38,057 bases of DNA from contig CAYFUN010000009.1 of NCBI GenBank assembly GCA_964346535.1, forward strand, positions 1 through 38,057, in the 5' to 3' direction. This document shows positions 33,652 through 38,057 of the stretch, piece after piece. The translations under genes and the position numbers were made by a program. The DNA comes from Neofamilia sp964346535 (GTDB lineage: Bacteria; Bacillota; Clostridia; Tissierellales; Peptoniphilaceae). Within the stretch, counting starts at the first letter, position 1; every line of letters begins with the position of its first letter. The notes below the pieces were generated by a model. The model had not been told where the DNA came from. It did no database searches and saw only the letters and a program-made list of their open reading frames with translations.

Positions 33652-35113
33652 TACAAGGCTAGAAGACGTAAAGCTTTTAAACAAAGAAGACTATCCTAAA
33701 AAGGGGCACAAAGAAACAAAGATGAGACAAGACCTTGACGCCCTAATAAAAGAACTAGACATCAAAGACGGATCAAGTATATCCTTCCATCATCACCTTA
33801 GAAATGGTGACAGAGTACTAGTTCAAGTAATGAAGGCCATCCAAAAAACTGGAGTCAAGGACTTGACCCTAGTAGCTTCATCAATTTTCCCATCAATGGC
33901 TGATATAGTTGAATTACTTGAAGATGGAACTATAACAAATGTAGTTACATCCTATATATCAGGACCAGTTGGAGAAGCAATTTCTAAAGGCAAACTAAAG
34001 GGCTCAATTATAATGCAATCACACGGTGGAAGAGCTAGAGCAATTCTTGCTGATGAAGTTACAATTGACTATGCCTTTATAGCAGCTCCATCATCAGACG
34101 AAAAGGGAAATATTTCAGGTGTAAATGGAATTAACTCTTGTGGAGCAATGGGCTATGCAATTGCTGACGCTATTAAAGGAAAGACTACAATAGCAGTAAC
34201 TGACTTTGTAACAGCTTATCCAAACTACCCAGCAGATATAACTGAAGATTATATTGACTACGTTCTTCAAATTGAATCAATTGGAGAAAAAGCTGGAATA
34301 GTTTCAGGAACAACTATGATTACCAAGGACCCTGTTGGTCTAAAAATTGCCCAAGACACTCTTAAGGCAATGATAGCTACAGGCCTAGTAAAAGACGGCC
34401 TATCCTTCCAAACAGGAGCAGGTGGAATTTCTCTAGCAGTAGCTGACTACCTAAGAGATTATATGAGAGAAAATGAAATCAAAGGCTCTTTTGCATCAGG
34501 TGGAATAACAGGCTACCTAGTAGACATGTTAGAAGAAGGATTATTTGAAGCCCTATTTGACGTTCAATGCTTTGACCTAAAGGCAGTTGAATCAATAGGA
34601 AAAAATAAAAACCACCTAAGAATGAGTGGATCTCAATATGGTAACCCAGATGTTTCATGTGTAGTTGACAACCTAGACATAGTTATTCTAGGGGCAACAG
34701 AAATTGATACAGACTTTAACGTAAACGTAACAACAGGCTCTCACGGAATGTTAATGGGAGGCTCAGGTGGCCACCAAGACACAGCCTTTGGAGCTAAAGT
34801 TTCAATAATTGTATCAAAGCTATTCTCATCTAGAATACCATTTATCAAAGACAGGGTAGATGTAATAACAACTCCAGGAAATACAGTTGATATCTTAGTA
34901 ACAGAAAGAGGCATAGCAATAAATCCTCTAAGAACTGACCTGCTTGAAAAATTCAAAGCAGCAAAAGTTCCAACAATAGATATTCACGACTTGAAAAAAT
35001 ACGCAGAAGATGTAATGGGAGTTCCTAAAAAAATCGAAAAGACAGATAGAATAATAGGTCTTTCCCAATCAAGAACTGGAGATATCTTAGACTATATTTA
35101 CCAAGTAAAATAA
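33638..35113 (+). CDS. citF: Citramalate/citrate CoA-transferase alpha subunit
   Basis: This 491-residue subunit transfers the carrier protein from acetate to citramalate, the first half of the lyase reaction. Family segments include ISFHHHLRNGDRVLVQVM near residue 50, GPVGEAISKGKL, SHGGRARAI and FQTGAGGISLAVADYL near 263, then GSGGHQDTAFGAK. Length fits CitF (about 500). AAGGAGG is five bases before the ATG. It ends the glutamate fermentation cluster, and a strong terminator follows. Confidence 0.95.
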   Translation: MTYFNTRLEDVKLLNKEDYPKKGHKETKMRQDLDALIKELDIKDGSSISFHHHLRNGDRVLVQVMKAIQKTGVKDLTLVASSIFPSMADIVELLEDGTITNVVTSYISGPVGEAISKGKLKGSIIMQSHGGRARAILADEVTIDYAFIAAPSSDEKGNISGVNGINSCGAMGYAIADAIKGKTTIAVTDFVTAYPNYPADITEDYIDYVLQIESIGEKAGIVSGTTMITKDPVGLKIAQDTLKAMIATGLVKDGLSFQTGAGGISLAVADYLRDYMRENEIKGSFASGGITGYLVDMLEEGLFEALFDVQCFDLKAVESIGKNKNHLRMSGSQYGNPDVSCVVDNLDIVILGATEIDTDFNVNVTTGSHGMLMGGSGGHQDTAFGAKVSIIVSKLFSSRIPFIKDRVDVITTPGNTVDILVTERGIAINPLRTDLLEKFKAAKVPTIDIHDLKKYAEDVMGVPKKIEKTDRIIGLSQSRTGDILDYIYQVK

Positions 35114-35126
35114 GATAAAAGTTTAA

Positions 35127-35160
35127 AGCTAGCGTTAGAAAAATCTGACGCTAGTTTTTA
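35127..35160 (+). terminator. Terminator of the glutamate fermentation operon
   Basis: CTAGCGTTAGA (35129-35139) pairs with TCTGACGCTAG (35144-35154) around AAAA and runs into Ts. Its central 22 bases (35131-35152) recur exactly in the terminator at 37915-37950. Confidence 0.92.
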
Positions 35161-35297
35161 TTTGGAAAAATACTTAGAAGATAGGAAAAGCTATGGCTAA
35201 GGGAAAAGTTTTATGGTAAAGTTAGATAGGAAATAATCGCAAAAATGAAAGGAGAAAAGCCTAAAGCTTAAAAAATAATTTTAGCAAAGGCAAGACT

Positions 35298-37901
35298 ATG
35301 AAGAAAACACTAGCAATTTTACTAGCACTTGTAATAGTTCTTGGCTCAGTAGGTCAACTAGCATTTGCAGCCCAAGGATCTGAAAAAATTGAGTATTTAA
35401 AAAACAAGGGCTATATAATAGGAGACAATGAAGGAAACTTAAATTTAGACAAGCCTATAACAAGGGCAGAATTTTCTAAAATGATTGTAGTAATTGACGG
35501 CAAAGAAGAAGAAGCAAAAAAACTAAAGGACGAAAAGACATCCTTTACAGATTTAGAAGTTTCTCATTGGTCTAATGGCTACATCAACCAAGCTGTTAAA
35601 GATGGCTACATCAAAGGTTACACAGACAACACCTTTAAGCCAGAAGACAATATCACCTACGCAGAAGTACTGACAATACTTGCAAAAAATTCAGGCTACA
35701 AAGAAATAAAAAACAAAACTGGCAGGTGGGCAGACCAATTTATAGAATTTTCTAAAGAAAATAAATTCTTAGATGACTTGGCCCTTGAAGATTTTTATCA
35801 AGCAGGTTTAAGACAACAAGTATTTGAAATTCTCTACAACTATTTAAAGGTCAAAGATGAAGCTAAAAAAGAACCAGCCAAAGAAGTAGTCAAGACAGAA
35901 GATGACAATAGGTCTACAGACGAAAAAAGAAAAGATAAGATTAAGGACCTTATAAAGAAAAATTCACACACAAATGAATATACTGGTCTCGGAAAAGGCA
36001 AAAACCTAATAGTAATCCAAGTAAAGGGCCTACAAAATACTTTTTTAAATAAGACTTATAATGACCAAGAGATCACTCCATTTTTAAATAGCCTGGCTCA
36101 AAGTTCTAATACAATTTACTTTAGTGACTATATGGAATTAACAACCAAGGGAGACAGCTTAGACGCTGAATTTGTAAGTCTAAATAGTATGTACGCTAAT
36201 TTAGACACTCCTGCCTATGAAAAATACAGGAACAATGAACTCTATGGTCTAATTAGTATGGCTAGAAGCAAAAACTATAGGACTGCCTATATGAATGGAA
36301 ACACTGCTGAAGCTTCTCAAAGAAATAAAATATTTAGAGGCCTAGGTTTTGATGAAATTTATTTAGGAACTTCCTATAAACAAGACCAAATAATAGGAAA
36401 CGGCCTAGCAGATGAAAGTTTCTTTAAACAATCTTTAGCAACCATTAATAAATTAAAGGCTAGAGACCAAGCATTTTTTTCTTTTATGCTAACTCAAACC
36501 AACCAAGCACCTTTTAGCCTTCCTGAAAATAAAGCTCAAATAAAACTTAGCCCAGAAGATCAAAATACAAGCTTCGGCGGAACTTTAAATACTCATAGGT
36601 ATACAGACCAGGCCATTAAAAACTTTATAGAAGAATTAAAAAATGCAGGGGTCTATGAAAATTCAGTAATCGTTATTTATGGCGACCACTATGCCATGGA
36701 CATAGACAAGGAAGCAGAAAAAGCTGCTATGACAAAGTTCCTTGGCAGGGACTATGACTATGATGACATGTTTAACGTTCCACTTTTAATAAACATTCCT
36801 GGCTCTAACAAGGGCTTTGTAAGTAAGACTACAGGCAGCCAAATAGACCTACTTCCAACTCTAGCCAATATAATGGGCTGGAATGATGAAACAACATTAA
36901 TGTTCGGTAGAGACTTACTTGAAAAGTATGAAACTGAAAACATGGTCTATCCTCAAGGAAAAATTCCAAAGGGCAGTTTCATTAGCAAGGACGAATTATT
37001 TATTAAGTCTAAGACTGCTGACCTACAAGAATCAAAGTTAATAAAAAGATCTACTAGAGAAGAAATTTCCAAGGACCAAGCCCTTAAAAAAATTTCTCAG
37101 GCAGAATTTGATCTTGATTTTTCTAAATATCTTTTAGAAAACAATTTAATCGGAAAAACTAGACAAGACTATGTAGATGAAGAAATTAAAAAAAGTGGCC
37201 TCATTAACAAAGATAACACAGTAATGCACGCAGGCGGATATTATAATAATGAAAGCTATAGAAACCAAAAAGAAGCCTTTAACTACAACTTAGCCAGAGG
37301 CAAAAAGTATTTTGAAATAGACTATATAAACACAGCTGATGGAAACTTAGTAGCCATGCATTCTTGGGACGGGTTTTTAAAAAGATTTTATGGCAAGGAC
37401 GACTTTGTAATTGGAAAACCCCTAGCCTATAATGAATTTATGAATCTAAAAAGCGTAAATGACTACAGCCAATTTGATGCAAAGTTATCTATAGACTGGT
37501 TGAGGGCAAATCCTGAAGCCTATTTCATTACAGATATTAAAGGCAACAATATAGCAAACCTGGAAAAATTTATAAAACCTTGGGCAGAGGGGATAATGGA
37601 TAGAATAATCCCTCAAGTTCACTCCATAGAAGACTACCACAAGGCCAAGGCCCTAGGCTTTAATAATATAATTTACACATCCTATATGAACAAGGAAAAG
37701 CTAGATCAAATAATTGAATTTACAAAGACAGAAAAACCTTTTGGTATAACCCTAACCCTAGACAGGTTTGAATCAGGAGCCTATGATCCAATAAAAGACA
37801 TAGAAGACGTTAAAATTTTTGTCCACACAATAAACGACCTAAAGCAGGCAGAAGATTTAATTAATAGAGGAGCCTTTGGAGTTTATACAGACAGATTATA
37901 G
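35298..37901 (+). CDS. Secreted SLH protein with LtaS-like and GDPD-like domains
   Basis: This 867-residue protein has a signal peptide (about 1-25) and S-layer homology repeats for wall binding (about 28-185; TRAEFSKMI, WSNGYINQAVKDGYIKG). A charged linker reaches about 230. Residues 234-550 resemble the lipoteichoic acid synthase (LtaS) extracellular domain. Asp463-His464 of YGDHY are kept, but the LtaS metal-binding Glu is Lys243, the Thr nucleophile is Ser287, and the TNH histidine is Gln403. Residues about 640-867 resemble a glycerophosphodiester phosphodiesterase: His644, Glu673, Asp675 and His688 (VMHAGG, FEIDY, AMHSWD), with HAGG in place of HRG. It lacks the LtaS membrane helices. 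A short AAAGG site precedes the ATG. It may act on or bind glycerophosphate polymers at the cell surface; activity is uncertain. Confidence 0.82.
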   Translation: MKKTLAILLALVIVLGSVGQLAFAAQGSEKIEYLKNKGYIIGDNEGNLNLDKPITRAEFSKMIVVIDGKEEEAKKLKDEKTSFTDLEVSHWSNGYINQAVKDGYIKGYTDNTFKPEDNITYAEVLTILAKNSGYKEIKNKTGRWADQFIEFSKENKFLDDLALEDFYQAGLRQQVFEILYNYLKVKDEAKKEPAKEVVKTEDDNRSTDEKRKDKIKDLIKKNSHTNEYTGLGKGKNLIVIQVKGLQNTFLNKTYNDQEITPFLNSLAQSSNTIYFSDYMELTTKGDSLDAEFVSLNSMYANLDTPAYEKYRNNELYGLISMARSKNYRTAYMNGNTAEASQRNKIFRGLGFDEIYLGTSYKQDQIIGNGLADESFFKQSLATINKLKARDQAFFSFMLTQTNQAPFSLPENKAQIKLSPEDQNTSFGGTLNTHRYTDQAIKNFIEELKNAGVYENSVIVIYGDHYAMDIDKEAEKAAMTKFLGRDYDYDDMFNVPLLINIPGSNKGFVSKTTGSQIDLLPTLANIMGWNDETTLMFGRDLLEKYETENMVYPQGKIPKGSFISKDELFIKSKTADLQESKLIKRSTREEISKDQALKKISQAEFDLDFSKYLLENNLIGKTRQDYVDEEIKKSGLINKDNTVMHAGGYYNNESYRNQKEAFNYNLARGKKYFEIDYINTADGNLVAMHSWDGFLKRFYGKDDFVIGKPLAYNEFMNLKSVNDYSQFDAKLSIDWLRANPEAYFITDIKGNNIANLEKFIKPWAEGIMDRIIPQVHSIEDYHKAKALGFNNIIYTSYMNKEKLDQIIEFTKTEKPFGITLTLDRFESGAYDPIKDIEDVKIFVHTINDLKQAEDLINRGAFGVYTDRL

Positions 37902-37914
37902 GAAATAAATTTAG

Positions 37915-37950
37915 AAAATAGCGTTAGAAAAATCTGACGCTATTTTTTTG
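37915..37950 (+). terminator. Terminator of the SLH protein gene
   Basis: TAGCGTTAGA (37919-37928) pairs with TCTGACGCTA (37933-37942) around AAAA; flanking A and T tracts lengthen the stem and supply the T-run. The last 107 bases of the window are AT-rich and hold no recognisable gene; a TATAAT lies near 37973. Confidence 0.92.
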
Positions 37951-38057
37951 AGCAAATATTTTGAAAAGAAAATATAATAAATTTTCAAACCATAGTAAAT
38001 GTGAAAACTTTTTTAAAAATAACCTAGGCTGAAAATATTTTAAAAACTAAATAAAAA

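Noticed and set aside
32522..35113. Citrate lyase of citrate fermentation
   Set aside because: The families are the same, but the genes follow glmSLE, mal and mesaconase; citramalate is the pathway intermediate there.
35298..37901. Ordinary lipoteichoic acid synthase
   Set aside because: It lacks the membrane helices and three key catalytic residues, and it carries SLH and GDPD-like parts.

Overview
The window is AT-rich DNA from a low-GC Gram-positive anaerobe. Arginine is almost always AGA, the Shine-Dalgarno sites are strong GGAGG types, and T-box and SAM-I leaders control genes. The lipoproteins are Firmicute-like and one secreted protein carries SLH domains. A complete methylaspartate glutamate-fermentation cluster together with an Opp system and methionine uptake suggests an amino-acid-fermenting member of the Tissierellia/Peptoniphilaceae (Peptoniphilus- or Anaerococcus-like). 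That placement is inference; no rRNA is present. I see no phage, insertion sequence or CRISPR array.

Layout. 1-3495 (minus strand): tRNA-Leu(GAG) and a trkA-trkH-citX operon; CitX makes the holo form of citrate/citramalate lyase. 3600-8453 (plus): a T-box(Met)-controlled metNIQ methionine importer, then a T-box(Pro)-controlled proS. 8626-16712: a dipeptide/oligopeptide ABC importer oppABCDF plus a small membrane protein. 16773-18018: a HAD phosphatase and a GNAT-like protein. 18028-19389: SAM-I riboswitch and metK. 19497-21491: an unknown lipoprotein paired with a CPBP membrane protease. 21505-26025 (mostly minus): a radical SAM protein and a MEP isoprenoid operon ispE - DXR-like reductase - ispD - ispF. 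26406-35113: glmS-glmL-glmE-mal-mesaconase alpha/beta-citD-citE-citF. 35298-37901: a secreted SLH/LtaS-like/GDPD-like fusion protein.

The fermentation genes work as one pathway: glutamate to 3-methylaspartate (GlmES, reactivated by GlmL), to mesaconate (Mal), to citramalate (mesaconase), to acetate plus pyruvate (CitDEF). CitX, needed for the CitD prosthetic group, sits about 32 kb away in the potassium-uptake operon. The Opp and Met importers fit a peptide/amino-acid lifestyle.

The most unusual item is the peptide importer. Its OppC permease carries a seven-repeat RCC1-like beta-propeller inserted in the first extracellular loop, its OppF ATPase carries a roughly 175-residue coiled-coil insertion, and its OppA has a roughly 100-residue helical insertion. 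Three of five subunits are therefore enlarged, which suggests a modified transporter with extra outer and inner parts. Second are the SLH-LtaS-GDPD fusion with replaced catalytic residues, and the alternative DXR-like enzyme inside the MEP operon.
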